NCBI RefSeq assembly: GCF_024868665.1
Contig: NC_079900.1
Span: 5,457,038-5,521,037, forward strand
DNA: 64,000 nucleotides
From: Triplophysa rosa
Taxonomy: Eukaryota > Chordata > Actinopteri > Cypriniformes > Nemacheilidae
Reading direction: 5' to 3'
Under the pieces are notes generated by a model. That model was not told the origin of the DNA. It was given only the letters and a program-made list of their open reading frames with translations, and searched no databases. Every line of letters starts with the position of its first letter. Position 1 is the stretch's first letter. This document shows, one piece after another, positions 28,741 through 41,248 of the stretch. A program made the position numbers and the translations under genes.

Positions 28741-30465
28741 GATACAGACCGCCCTGTTTGGCCTGCCGGTTTCTAAACACCAGATGTGGAGGAAATGTTT
28801 ACTGATCTAAGGATTACAAAAATTGATGATGTGTTTTATTGGATTATTATCATTCTCTTATGACTCAAGCAGTTAATGATCTCAAAGCACCAATGGCATC
28901 ATCCAGGTCCATTATCTAGAGATATATGTGGGTGCTGTTAATTCGCCATGGAGCCTGTTCTCTATAAATAGCCCTAGTATTGTGTAACGTGTGTGTCTGT
29001 GGCGAATCAATAGAGGATTTCCTGACAGTGAAACAAGCTTGCGTGTTGTGTTTCGTGACATCGGCTCCAGAGTTGTGGGTGATAATTGCTCGGCATGCAA
29101 ATGCCTTTGAGTGGTTTGTGTGATTCGGCGCAGCTGGTGTCAAATATTACTGCATGTGTTTTTTTGTTTATTTGATAAACAAAGTGATGAAAGAATGTTC
29201 TCAGTGGACCCAATAAACCAATTTTTGAGAAGAAAAAAAATGACTCAACATACAGTATGAGTCAGGTGTTGTTTTGACAAAACGTATCTGGCATCACATC
29301 CACGGTTCCATTTTATCTCTGTCTAAACATTGTATTCAACTAATCGTCGTCGGTTTGACAGACAGACAGCAATATAAATCAATCACACATGTGTGAAACA
29401 TATGTCTGATAAGAAGTGAACTTTCAATTTTTTGTGAACCGTCCCAATTCCTCGTTCCTCCACAGCATTTTAAATTCATCAGTGTCAAAGGTCACGTTCA
29501 CACAGCTCAATATAGTCGTCAACACTATGTTCTCTCATGAACCCCAACCTTCACGAACCCCACATGTCCCGACCTCGCCCTCTCGCCGCACCCGTTGAGC
29601 TGCAAAAGGTCAAGTTACCCTTCGTTTCATCCGTGTCCTTGGCACTGGAGCATTAATACCAAGAGCACTGCAACAAAAAGACATCGCACTTGAATATCAC
29701 ATGGACAAAAGCAGAAAGAATGAGAGACATAATTTGTAAGAGCAGTTGCCATGGTGACTTTGACATCACTGCTACCAAATAGAGTTTGAGATTTCTGGCT
29801 GGAGTTTGTGTTTGTGCTGATGATAGAGTCTCTTGAAGCAAGCAGGAAATGGGCATGGAGAATAACTGAGATGGAGGGGACGACTCCTGTCATGGACTCA
29901 TTCAACCGTCAGCAAAACAAATATATGATTGTATGACCATGAGGTCTTTCAACTTTAAATCACACAGGCAGCTTGTAGTTTGAGTGAATGATGGAGTTTA
30001 CTGAAATGAGAAACTAAACTTAAATACTAAAAGCGTCTGCCAAATGAATAAATGTAAATGTACTTGGGAACAATAGTTAGGTTGCTGTCATTGAATCTTT
30101 CAGGCCTGTCTAGACTGTCCAGCCGGTTGGGTTGGTTTGTTTAGATAAGGTCATAGAGTGCGGAAAAAAACTTTGCAAAATGCAAATCACAATATGCAAC
30201 TGACCATAAAGGTAGGATAGCAAGAGCTATGTCTAACCAAACTCTGTGGTATTTCGGCCGAAGTGAAGGAGCAACCCAAATTATACAGCTACCAATGGGC
30301 AGGGTTGTGCTTTTAAAACCATGAATATTCAAAAAGTTACTCTAAACTATGCAAAAGTTACGGATGTACAACTCAAACTACATTCAATTTAAATTACTTA
30401 AGAAGTAATATAGTTTGTGCTTGCGTTGATGCTGGGTTGCCACTTGATGTCCAATATAGAATCTG
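28738..30465. other. Intergenic; possible regulatory block at 28860-29160
   Basis: No gene is seen. The section 28860-29160 is repeat-free and holds a MEF2-type CTATAAATAG (28962-28971) and an octamer ATGCAAAT (29095-29102). A SINE 3' fragment lies at about 30027-30060. Confidence 0.5.
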
Positions 30466-31712
30466 TTAAATGGATAGTTCACCCAAAATGAAAATTCTGT
30501 CATCATTTCAAACCTGTTTGACTTTCTTCTGCAGAACACAGAAGAAGATATTTTGAAGAATGTTGGGAACCGAACAACGGCAGTACCCATTGACGTGCCA
30601 TACAAGAGAAGTGAATGGGTACCGCCGTTGTTCGGCGAACATTCTTCAAATTATTGTCTGTTGAAATGACAAGAGGGTCATGTTAAAGGTGCAGTGAACA
30701 AGGACAACAATTTTATCCCGAGCTTTTGTTATAACCTTCCTTCGGATTCCAACAGTAGGAATGTGTGGTTGTAGTTCATTTTTAAAGACGTTCCAGCTCA
30801 CGTGGGGAAAACATTGAGCGTTCGCTTCATTTCAATGCGGATTCCTTGAACAAGTCTTTGCGGAGAGACTGAAATTAAAAAGCAGTGCTGTGCCGTCAAT
30901 ATTGGATCCGATAGGAATGGCGCAGCAATCTTATGTGAGCAAAACATATTTGTACTATGCGTCACTATTGCTTTGTTAGAGATCGCTTGATATGCCCTGA
31001 TAGTATTACCTGGGGACCTCTAGTCATTTGTAATAATTGTAATCGGCATCTCTGTGATTTGGCGGGCTCATACATCATTTTTCAAGGTTTTATCCACCGT
31101 TTGCGAATAATGGAGGCTGTTTTGAAGTGTTTTGATATTATTTCTGGTGCCGGGTCATATCCATATCTGCCAACACTGTCGTTTTAGCCGGGAGTCTACC
31201 GTTTGTTTATTTATCATGAAAACTATAACATTTGAGACACGCGATCGCGGTGATCTTCTGTCTGGTTCGCGGGTCTAAATGCTGACATGTACGGTCATAT
31301 ATCACTAAACACCATACAACTATAGGCTATACAAACTATACGCAAAGCCTTGCCATCACATCCGGGAAATAAGTCAGTAAATTTGACTAAAATCAAGTTA
31401 CATAACGTTACGTGTCTAACCAAATTCACAGAAGTCTCCAATCAAAGCAGTGGGCGTTTACTTCCAAATCTTCTATGCGGCCCGCCCTTAAAAACCAAGC
31501 GTTTCTCCAGCCGGCCTCAAGACCAGGGTAGAAAATAGCCTATTACTTATTGATTTTGATGTTTTCGAATGTAAAAACCACGCGAACGTCATAAGTAGAC
31601 ATCAGACAATAGTATAAAACAATAAAAACGGCCAGTTCACTGCACCTTTAATGTTAACGTTAATGAGTTAATGATGACAGAAATTTCATTTTTGGGCAAA
31701 CTATCCCTTTAA
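30466..31712. mobile_element. TTAA foldback MITE (family F) split by another TTAA element
   Basis: The left arm starts TTAAATGGATAGTTCACCC at 30466. The right arm ends GGGCAAACTATCCCTTTAA at 31712. The two belong to one foldback element interrupted at a TTAA by the 969-bp element at 30683-31651. Confidence 0.85.
30683..31651. mobile_element. TTAA element (family B), 969 bp, nested
   Basis: Perfect 17-bp terminal inverted repeats TTAAAGGTGCAGTGAAC bound the element at TTAA sites. The interior has a 76-codon open frame (30957-31187) with no recognised motif. The exact termini point to a young insertion. Confidence 0.9.
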
Positions 31713-32539
31713 GAACGACATTTTATGTTTAGATAGTAAATGTTCTTTGAAACACAAGATTAGCAATTTTAAGTTTCACCAAGCTTGGAGTTAAGGAAGT
31801 GTTACTGAGAGCTATAGACACAACCATAGAGTTCATGTTTTGTGAAAACGTTTCTAAAAGTAAAGACTCTATTTGATCGAATCGAAAACCACTGTGACGT
31901 ATGTCTTCAACATCGTCTTCTTTGGTACTTTCCTTCCAGCGTAGACTCATCTGTGCTGTTTTGCATAGACTGATGCAAATTAGAAGCAGAATGCATTGAC
32001 TCTGACTTGATTCACAGGCAAGAGAAATTCTGACATGAGAACCTCCCTGTTCCATGTCCTCTTAAAGTGGCATGTTGTTTAACATGATTTCTTTTTGCCG
32101 CAGTGCCGGTTAGGTGGCACATAATAGGTGGAGCGCTGGGAAGGTCACATGCTTGACAATGAATGACAGAACTGTTGAACGGTGATGATGATTCATTTTC
32201 AGGCATTCCCTGAATGTTAATGTCATACAGTCAACAGCCTGTTGAGTATACAGAGAATAGTCAATATAGTGTCCTACTTGACTAGTGTTTACTACAATAG
32301 TAAACCACATCACAGTCAGCGCCTGAAATAAACAAAACTGTAGGCATCCTAGACAAACTTCTTATGCATTTTCCACTGAAGTAAATGCTAGAAGTTGGTG
32401 ATGGTTTGCATGACTTATTTAAATAGCTCACATAGCAGATCAGGTTGATTTTATTTCCCAACCTTTATCATCAGGGCAAATTTACATGTGCCATTTTTTG
32501 GGTCTTTTTCATTCAGAAAACTATAGCATGTTTGATATA
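31713..32539. other. Intergenic, no gene seen
   Basis: Unique sequence. The 108-codon minus-strand frame at 31729-32055 has no family motif and is probably chance. Confidence 0.6.
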
Positions 32540-33030
32540 GAGCCGCTTTTAGTCTTTAATCAGCATTTCCAGTTCAGTGTCTGTTAAATTTCAGCAGAAA
32601 CGAACCTCAGAAGTGATATAATGTCGCCCAACAGCTATGCGAAGGACTGAGAGAATTGCAAAGACATGTTAAAGTTGTGAAAAAAAATCAGGTTTAGTCT
32701 ATTAAATATTCATTTTGAAGCTTAAATACATGTAAAACATTTGTATTGTGTTGTTCAAACATGAGTATGAACTTTTCTCTTTGCAGTATTCAAGATATGC
32801 AAACATTGCATCTTTTTTGTTATCTTGATCAGTTTTTCACATTTCAATTTCCTGCAAATAAATGCAAATAAGAAACTATATTTTTATTTGGAATTTCGGA
32901 GAAATGTTGTCACTAGTTTAGAAAATGAAACAAAAATGATACTTTTTACATAATCGTGTATCTAGAAATAGTGCATTCAGAAAAGTTTCAAATAATTTTG
33001 GAGGGGGTCTCTTAATTTTTTGCGCATGTT
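32540..33030. mobile_element. Dispersed element (family G), copy 2
   Basis: It aligns with 19848-20655 without the nested hAT. Shared blocks include AATCAGCATTTCCAG, CCTGCAAATAAATGCAAAT and GGTCTCTTAATTTTT. It is non-coding. Confidence 0.7.
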
Positions 33031-35271
33031 AAAAGCGTGCCGTTCATCCTGAAGAATCTGAAAATTCTCATCTGAGTGGAGTTCTCTACGGCTTTGGGCT
33101 AGTGATCTTTTAGTACATTTTTAGCAAATAAAATAAAAAATTTAGTTACTGCGCTATTAGATAACTGCATTAACAGTATCCTGACATTGTTCAATATTTT
33201 GCCTTATAAATGTCCGTAATGATTTCACTGTCATCAGAGACGAGTTTCTAATATTACAGTCTTCAGAAAAATAAAACGGGTATAAAGACGTGAAGGAACA
33301 TACAAGCACATGTGCATTCTCACGCTGGTCAATCCAAAAGAGAGCTTGTGTTTACTTGAATTCCCTGTGGGCCAATGTTATGCAGATAACGTAAGCCACA
33401 GAGAAATTATTTTGGGTGTTAACAGCGAGCACAATAGGGAAAGGTCACAGCCTTGTAGGGGACGGAGGTGTTTGGTGCTTTAGACCTGGAATAATGAGAA
33501 TCTACAAAGAGGGCCAGAGAGACTCATGACATTTTTCATTTTAATTTGACCTCAGAACGGTGGGTAAATTGGTCAGAATGCCAGGTAAGCTTGTTACGAG
33601 TTGTAAATGTCTTGTGACTGGTACTCCAAAACAATAAATGTTATGGAATGTTCCATGGCGAACGTTCCATGGCGACATCAAAGCTTGCATTTGAATACAG
33701 CCCTAAAAAGAAGATGGACGTACAGTTTAGCATGTTGACACCCGACGTCACAGAACTTCAAACAGTTTGGGTTACAACCTCAGTTCTTTAAGATGATACC
33801 CCAGTACCGCAGTTTCAAACCTTTGTCGGTCTGCAAAACGAGACAGTTGTTCAGCGATGCCAAACACATACACCAGAACTTATGTAACAGCGAAGTGTAA
33901 ATATGAAATGAAAAAAATTGGACTTGCCCGTTGAAGTAAACACACTTTGAACTCTTCTCTCAGATATTTCACACAGCTTACTGCCTTTTTATGATGCCAG
34001 GAACTGGCAGGCCGTCGATTCTTCTCCCATCTTCTTTCTGTTGCAGAAAATGAGAGATACATTTTGAGTAAGGTAGATATGTGAAAGTTAACACACATCT
34101 GATGTCCCCTAACATCACTGGCGCGAAAGCAAATCGTCAAAATGTACGAATGAGATTGTACAAATTCATACGAATTAGCCAAAATTAGCCACAACATTAA
34201 ATAGTTACGTTTTTGCCGTGAGATTGTATTGGTACTCCACTAAGTTATCAAATAGGCTACACATTCAAATTTTGGGATTTAAAATGTATTTAAATCTAGG
34301 CAAAACCAAAAGTTGAAAACAAAATGCGTAAAATATGTTTATGATTCTGCTTTACACGTGTCAGTTTGATATGAACTCCTGTGTTTGAAGTCAGATTTCC
34401 TCGTTTTCATTGAAGCACATCAAATAAAACATTTGGAAGATTCTTAACTCATGCTGGGATTTAAGGGATCAGTTTTTGGTCGGACTCCAACTGCATGCTA
34501 TAACCAAGTAAAAGAAACAAAAAAAATATTCCGCTTTTTCTCAAATTATCGAGTTAACAATACAGTTTGCAATGGACAAAATATATGAAATTCAACAAAT
34601 TGAAGGCAGAAACACTTTCACAACTGGACTTTTGAACTATTGTATATTACATCTGTCTTCAATCTTTCAATCTTCAGCTGGTGTCCAGAGCTGATTTGAG
34701 ACACGTGTGTAAATGGAATGCAAAAAAACCCCAGCAATATGCGCTTTTCTCTCTTATTCAGCACAGCAGGTCCAGAAACCTCAAGCCATATGACCAGACC
34801 TATGCTTCCATCTGATCTAAAGTCAGCTGTCTCTTCTTGATCTCACACACTTCTTTATTGCCTTCTTTTCCTCCTTCACACTCTCAATTCCAATTCTCTC
34901 CTCAAATGGAGAAGCTCCCTTGACACCTCGAGTGTACTGATGTCTCAGCATGTCCTCTTTTCCAGTAACACTGGCAATGCTTGTTTGATCTTCACAGGTC
35001 ATTTCCAGATCTTACAATTCACTCTCGTCTCAGCTTCAAATGACTCAGGGCCTCGGGGCGACTGCAGTAAAACCACATGATGGATTCAAGATGCAGATGT
35101 GTCATAGGGACACGCTTCTGTCGAATTTCCTCAATATATCGAGATAATCTTCGAGGATTTTGAGAAAACGTTCAGTAATTTAGTTAATTAAACTGTAACT
35201 GTGTTATTGCTGCTGGAATAAAGTGAACACATTTAATCTCAGAAGCACTTGTGTACTGTCTTTTATTGTGA
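33031..35271. other. Intergenic; fragment of the 45-kb palindromic family at about 34124-34200
   Basis: The fragment has ATGTACGAATGAGATTGTAC and TTCATACGAATTAGCC, matching the ends of the element at 45181-45682. A 14-bp tandem repeat GTTCCATGGCGAA lies at 33649-33676. No gene. Confidence 0.55.
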
Positions 35272-35834
35272 AAAGGGAATAATTGACCCCAACATGTACT
35301 CACCCTTATGTTGTTCCAACATGACATTTTCTTCCTGCGAATGACAAACTGTTTATACCGTCTCTTTTAAACAATGAAAGTGTGGTGACCACAGCTGTCA
35401 AAAAAATCTACATACAATTATTATAAAAGCAGCCCATATGACATGTAGTCCACATACATGAGATGTATATTAAAGGTCACATTATAATAATGTGATCGAT
35501 TTGTAAAAGGAACAGATAAGACAAAGTGTTTAACAGTACTTTTGTTTACTTTTATCATTTTTTTTATTTTTTTTACAAGGACAACAGATTAAATTACATT
35601 ACATAAATTACATTATCATTATTTTACTATTTCTTCATATTATTCCAAATCTGTATGACTTTCTTTTAAAAACATTGGTAAGCAAACAACATTGCCCCCA
35701 TTGACTTCCATTGTATGGACACAAAACCACCGAGACATTTCTTAAAATATCTACTTTTGTGTTTTGCATAAGAAAGCGGCAGGTTTTGAGGGTAAATAAA
35801 CAATGATTTTTTGGGGGGGTAAATTATCCCTTTA
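35272..35834. mobile_element. Foldback MITE (family F), diverged, with extra internal sequence
   Basis: The left arm is eroded (GTACTCACCCTTATGTTGTT). The right arm retains CATTGCCCCCATTGACTTCC and ends GGTAAATTATCCCTTTAA. The middle (about 35400-35630) is longer than in other copies and is probably a second insertion. Confidence 0.55.
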
Positions 35835-36988
35835 ACTTATACGAGTAAAGAGGTTACTCGTTTTTGTTATCAGGATCAGATACTAAACTTCAGCCTCGTT
35901 GTTGATAAAGCTGACATGTCTTGACATGTCACACCCTCAACATGTGCTGTTTATTATCTGGGTGTGAGATATTGTGTAGAATGTGGAAGCGGGCATGTTT
36001 GTTGTGTTATGTCACATCCCCCAATTCAAGGACAACCGACCAGTTAAAGTAAATTGTCAAGTTAGCCGAGGTAAAATGTCATCCGATTAAAGTGTAACTG
36101 ATATTGGTCTGATCTTGTTGAGACATCTGTTAGTAGCTATTGGAAGTAAACCTGAACAAGATAAACATGACACAGCATTCATCTTTTTACTAAACAACTG
36201 ATATTACATTACAAGTGTTTCACTAAAATGACATCTATTAAAATGATTTTACAATATTTAAAGCACATAGTGAAAATACAGGAAAAAAACATATAGTGGA
36301 TTTACAAACAGGTTAATAACAATATTTCTGGACCTCTACATAAAAACATGTGCTGGGCTGTGTTTTGCCTTGTTTATATATAGAATATATTTCTTTTATT
36401 TAGTCTATGTAATAGATCTAATCACTGTTATTGACAAAGCACTTCTGAAATGTCATAATGCAAAATTTCTGAAGTGAAAGCAAATGGCACAGCCGTTTTC
36501 TTGCCGGTGAGTTCTTTTACATAATTTATCATTTGCTTGAATTGAGCTGAGCTGAGCGTTCGCTTGGTTGACAGCCTGTGTAATTTAGCTCCTATCCAAT
36601 GTCTCTGGATCAGTGAGTCAGTATTTTAACTGCGACTCAAAGCCTAAAGACAAGCTAAGGTCAGTGTAACAGGTCAGCTTTATAAAGAAAAGTGCACCAT
36701 GGCAACACACAGTTTAAACAACAATTTTAAGACAACCATGGAATTTATCTTACATAGCGAGAACGGATATGTAAAATACACACCACAGTTTTTCTAAGAG
36801 ATACAATAGATTTTTTTCTCTCAGCATAGCGATTAGACTTCTGACACCTTCCTCCTACGTCTTATAGCTTCCCTGTTATTCAACTCCCCCTCACTGCAGC
36901 TGACATCAAAGAACGTCTGTTTGTTGGGCAAACCCGCCTCTGAGCTCCATGTTAAGTAATAGCAATCAACAATGTCAGAAGTTCAGTG

Positions 36989-36990
<2 letters not shown>
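35835..36990. other. Intergenic, no gene seen
   Basis: Unique AT-rich sequence with an imperfect tandem TGACATGTCTTGACATGTCA near 35912-35932. No coding or RNA gene is recognised. Confidence 0.65.
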
Positions 36991-37077
<87 letters not shown>

Positions 37078-37156
37078 ACCAAGAGAGGGGGGGAGAGGGG
37101 GGGAGAGTAAGGGAAGGAGAGAGGAGACGAAGCAGGAGAGAACAGGCAAAGGAAAG

Positions 37157-37223
<67 letters not shown>

Positions 37224-37224
37224 G

Positions 37225-37299
<75 letters not shown>
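36991..37299 (+). repeat. Long GA/polypurine tract
   Basis: A pure (GA)n run at 36992-37073, a purine-rich middle with few pyrimidines to about 37156, then (GA)n again to 37299. It produces spurious Arg-Glu and Ser-Leu open frames on both strands. These are not genes. Confidence 0.97.
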
Positions 37300-37301
<2 letters not shown>

Positions 37302-38110
37302 GCAAGATGCCAGCTGAGGTTGCATTGGGCACACTCACTGCTTTCTCTATGTGTGTGTGAAAATGCAGCGGCGCATGCAATCAGGCAACAGATTTAGGAT
37401 TTGCTTTTCCCAGGAAATTAGGCTGCTTTCTCTTAGTTGCACTGGGGCAGAAAAATCACAGGCCATTAAGCATACAAACCAATAAGCAGTGTTCCAACAT
37501 GTCAAAGTTTCACATCAGAGTAACACCTTATTAAATAAGATGACATCCCCTATCCTGGAACATGAGATGCAGAACAGGTATAGCAGTCTGGTGTTTTCCG
37601 AAGCTGGTCTACATATCAATGAAAACATTTATTTGATTAAACAAACAGACAGACATTATATATTTAATATAGCATCACATACTGTATGTATACAAAATTA
37701 TCTCTTATATTATAAATATCTTATGCTATTTTATATTTTAAATATTATTAATATAAAATAATATATTAGTAACAGTTTGTTTTCTACATTTTGGCTGTCA
37801 CACCATTGGACACATTTAAGGTTTATCTGTCAACTATCCATACATAGAAATAACTATATTCACACAAAATACACTAAACCCTAACATACAATGGACAGAT
37901 ACTCTTTAACAAGCTGAGGGAAGCCCTTTAAGAACTGATTCAGGCCAGCAGCTACAGGAAGAAACAGGAATGTTATTGGATTAACTGTAAGATAATATAC
38001 CTGTCTAAATTTGTCTACAAGCAATACTGGTTACAGAATTAAACATGTTTCTATAAATACAAATCACTCTTTCGTGAGCATTTGTAGAACCTGCATCACA
38101 CGTTTACAAG
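37300..38110. other. Intergenic, no gene seen
   Basis: AT-rich. The 90-codon frame at 37489-37761 ends in low-complexity Tyr/Leu/Ile sequence and shows no motif. Confidence 0.65.
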
Positions 38111-38470
38111 TTAAAGGGATAGTTCATCCAAAAATGAAAAATTTGTCATGAATTTCTCACTCTCTGGTTGTTCCAAACTTGTATACATTTCTTTGTTTGG
38201 TTGAACACAGAGAAAGCTATTTGGACGAACCACAGTTATTGGACCCCGTTGACTACCATAGTTGGAAAAATGACAATGGTAGTCAAAAGTGTCCCAGAAC
38301 TGTTTGCTGTCCTTCATTCTTCAAAATATCTTCTTTTGTGTCCAACAGAACAAAAAAATTAAGTAATTTTTCCTACTATGGTAGTCAATGGGATCCAAGA
38401 ACTGTTTGGTATACAAGCCAAATATCTGATGATGACAGAATTTTAATTTTTGGGTTAACTATCCTATTAA
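38111..38470. mobile_element. TTAA foldback MITE (family F), long variant
   Basis: It starts TTAAAGGGATAGTTCATCC and ends with the diverged inverse GGGTTAACTATCCTATTAA. Internal blocks ACTACCATAGTTGG and CCTACTATGGTAGTC are part of the foldback. The same subtype occurs at 49335-49625. Confidence 0.85.
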
Positions 38471-39540
38471 TATATATATATATAGTCATTATGAACAGAA
38501 GCTGTAAAGCTGACAATACAAATAGCAAAGACAAAGGTTGTGGGTGAGACAGCTGTGAGCTCATTTACATGTCATTTGAAGTCTGAAGCCATTTGCTATT
38601 GCAGGAGGAAGTTTTTTTAACACCAAAGTGCAATAAAACAGTGGCAGGAGTGCGCGAGTCTTGATCTCTGTGGACTTTCGTACCAAAGACCTCAGGCCAA
38701 GCGAACACAAATGACTGTCTTTTAGATTGTTTGCTGTATAAATTTTAGGGAGGGAACTGTCAGAGCTGTGACTATTTGAGTCATACACCATACACTTTTC
38801 TTGTCCTATCCTATCATATACCCTTCATTAGGACTGGTTGCCTGGGGCAGTTAATATTGTGATCCTACTTCAAAAAGCATCTATAAGCCAGTACTGAATA
38901 TTATTCACTATATTAAATAGCCTATGGATACGATATCATCAAAAATAAAGTAAATCGTCAGAATCCAATGAAAATGATATAGACAATAACAGCACTGTCA
39001 CTTTAACTCCACAGTTATGACGTAATGACGGCATCAGCACCCTAGAAACGGATACGCTATTCAGGGGGAGCTCCTGCCTGCCTTACAGCCAATCAGGAGC
39101 GAGAGATAGAACTCTCCTGCTACTAGTGACAAAAAAATCCTTGTGTCCTTAGAAGCGCTTGGCTTTTATATTGTAGGTTGTCCTGTTCGGTTTCACGTTT
39201 GACATAGAGTCTAATGCCAAACGTTTACACTTAGTGTTAACGTTACCGTGAACGCGATATTGTTTTATGTGTTAGCAACACCCTTTCTTTACTTCAAAAC
39301 AGTCGCGTTAAATAAATGATGTACTGTATGATTTCTCGGCACTGTCAGTCTCTCCTCCCCGTTTAAATCGTATAAAATACCGATAAACAGATACACTATA
39401 GGGTTGTGTCATGATCCCGTGCCTTGTCTACGCACTGCTTAGACTTTGTATTTATTCAGTAACTCGATATACTTCGGGGCATAAATGTCACTTTAACAGT
39501 TATGTTTGCGAAATTTGAACATGGAAATGATATACGAAAC
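38471..39540. other. Upstream flank of tob1
   Basis: No gene is seen. A (TA)n run lies at 38470-38484. An AGCCAATCAGG CCAAT-type box occurs at about 39088-39098. The sequence becomes richer in CpG toward the promoter. Confidence 0.6.
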
Positions 39541-39829
39541 CCCCATGAATAGCCAATCTTTTTGCGGTACTAGGTAACGCCTGACGTCAAAGACCCTATA
39601 TGACGGATCAAACGTCTGTCTATTAAATCTGCTCGTCTTTGTTGGACGGCGCAAGAAGCCAATTGGCTTTTAGAAAGCAGGCGTCAGTGCCCGCCTCTCG
39701 CTCGGTTCTGACCAATCACGTATGTGGATTCGACGTTCGTATTGTTTTGACCTTTGGAACCGCATCACCGCCCACCGCGTGCCCGTGGCGGAGGAAAACT
39801 ATAAATAGAGGCGGATGACAGCAGTAGGG
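39541..39829 (+). promoter_or_regulatory. tob1: tob1 promoter with TATA, CRE and CCAAT motifs
   Basis: TATAAAT at 39800-39806 lies within CTATAAATAG, which also fits a MEF2 site. Upstream are a perfect TGACGTCA cAMP-response element at 39592-39599, AGCCAATC near 39551 and ACCAATCAC near 39711. The first exon follows about 30 bp downstream of the TATA box. This fits an inducible early-response gene, as TOB1 is known to be. The exact start site is inferred. Confidence 0.75.
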
Positions 39830-40067
39830 GACGAAATCGTAAAACACACCCAGATAGTGGGGGTGGAGGAGCTTATTGGGAAGGTGAAACTGCAAATAGC
39901 GTACAGAGACTAAAAGAAGGAAAAGAAGCAATTCAAGAAGCCTACGAACTGGAATATATTTTATGTTAACGTAACTCGATGTGAAGAAAGTATTTATATC
40001 TGCAGTTTTCTATTTGCACTAGTTAACACTACCACAACTACTGAAACCTTTATTTTTTAAGACGCAA
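39830..40067 (+). other. tob1: tob1 non-coding exon 1 (5' UTR)
   Basis: It runs from the predicted start about 30 bp after the TATA box to the donor CGCAA/GTGAGT at 40068. Joined to exon 2, it places an in-frame TAA (40058-40060) upstream of the coding ATG. This rules out an N-terminal extension starting in exon 1. Confidence 0.65.
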
Positions 40068-41066
40068 GTGAGTATCATTACATTATTTGATGCAATGATG
40101 TTTTTGTGTACTTGTCACTAAGTATTGATGATTGTGGAGTTGTGTGTTTAAATGACGCTTGCTGCGTCAGTCGTGGGCTACAGATTTAAATGTCTTGAGG
40201 GTTTGCCAACTATGACTAAAACTCAAATGAATTGTGTTCATTAACGTTACCTATATCTGCCACGAAACATTAAATACAACACGAATACAAATGATCATAT
40301 GCATCAGAAAATGTATATACATTTGGTTTGCCAGCATAGCCTGTAGTCTGCATGTTATAAATCCTCACTATTTGCCTTTTTTAGAAATAAAAAAATCTAA
40401 TGTTTGTCTATGTTATATATGCGTTTCACTGCTTAAAATGCTGTACATTTTGTCCTCGCGTTGGCTTGATTCTGCCCCGTGCACTGGGTGTGAGCGACGA
40501 TACGATCTCTGACGCTTTAAACGTAACGTTACACCCGAAACTCGTTTTGCTTTTTTATATTTATTGTGTCAACCATTAATGCGAATTTTGAACGTATGAT
40601 CTGATTCCCGTGCATTTTTGTCGTATTCGTATTTTCGTCGACCGTATTCGTGTAACGTTATGTGTTCCTACTCACTGCCTTTTGTTTCTCCGCGTGACAC
40701 CTATAGGATAACTATTGAAGCGGTGTTTATTTCTTTACCACATCTCGTATTTTACACGAAAATGGACAACGAGCTAAAGATATAGTTCTGCTGTGACGAC
40801 AGCAGCGGATTGGCTGGCTACAGTTCTGGGTCTAGTCGGGGCAAGTTAGTTATTACGTAACACTATAAGCTATGCGAGCCCCAGTGCATCATTCCTGTGT
40901 TGGCAAACTGCACTCGTTAAATGTGTCTGTGTCTATAAGTGCTTTGGTTTAGACCGAACTTGCATGAAAAACTCAGCCAACGAATATTACTTAATTAGTT
41001 TATAATTTATATACGAAAATTATGCGGCAAGGTTATTTACGGTACTTGTGTTTTTTGCTTTTTTAG
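40068..41066 (+). other. tob1: tob1 5' UTR intron
   Basis: A 999-bp intron with GTGAGT at its start and a strong pyrimidine tract TTTTTTGCTTTTTTAG at its end. No coding sequence is recognised inside. Mammalian TOB1 likewise has its entire coding sequence in one exon. Confidence 0.7.
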
Positions 41067-41248
41067 GAACTGGATTGGTCGTTTGTGGACAGCGACGTTA
41101 TCTTTGCAACCAGCACTTTGTTTTGAAGCCTTTCCCCAGGTTTCTGTTTATTCGCCTGGCTCCGGCTGAGCCTTGCCCTCTGGTGGCTTACGATACAATA
41201 CGAGAATACAAACACCCAACTGTTCGACTCCAGGACGGTGCAGCAGCT
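41067..41248 (+). other. tob1: tob1 5' UTR part of exon 2
   Basis: The frame is open through this part, but no ATG in frame lies between the splice acceptor and 41249. The Met at 41048 is intronic, so it is not used in the spliced mRNA. Confidence 0.7.

Noticed and set aside
36952..37397. Open frames of 119-142 codons made of Arg-Glu or Ser-Leu repeats
   Set aside because: They are translations of a (GA)n microsatellite in several frames on both strands.
41048..41248. Longer Tob1 start at 41048 (391-aa frame)
   Set aside because: The ATG is upstream of the splice acceptor at 41065-41066, so it is intronic. The family N-terminus is MQLEIQ at 41249, and exon 1 supplies an in-frame stop.
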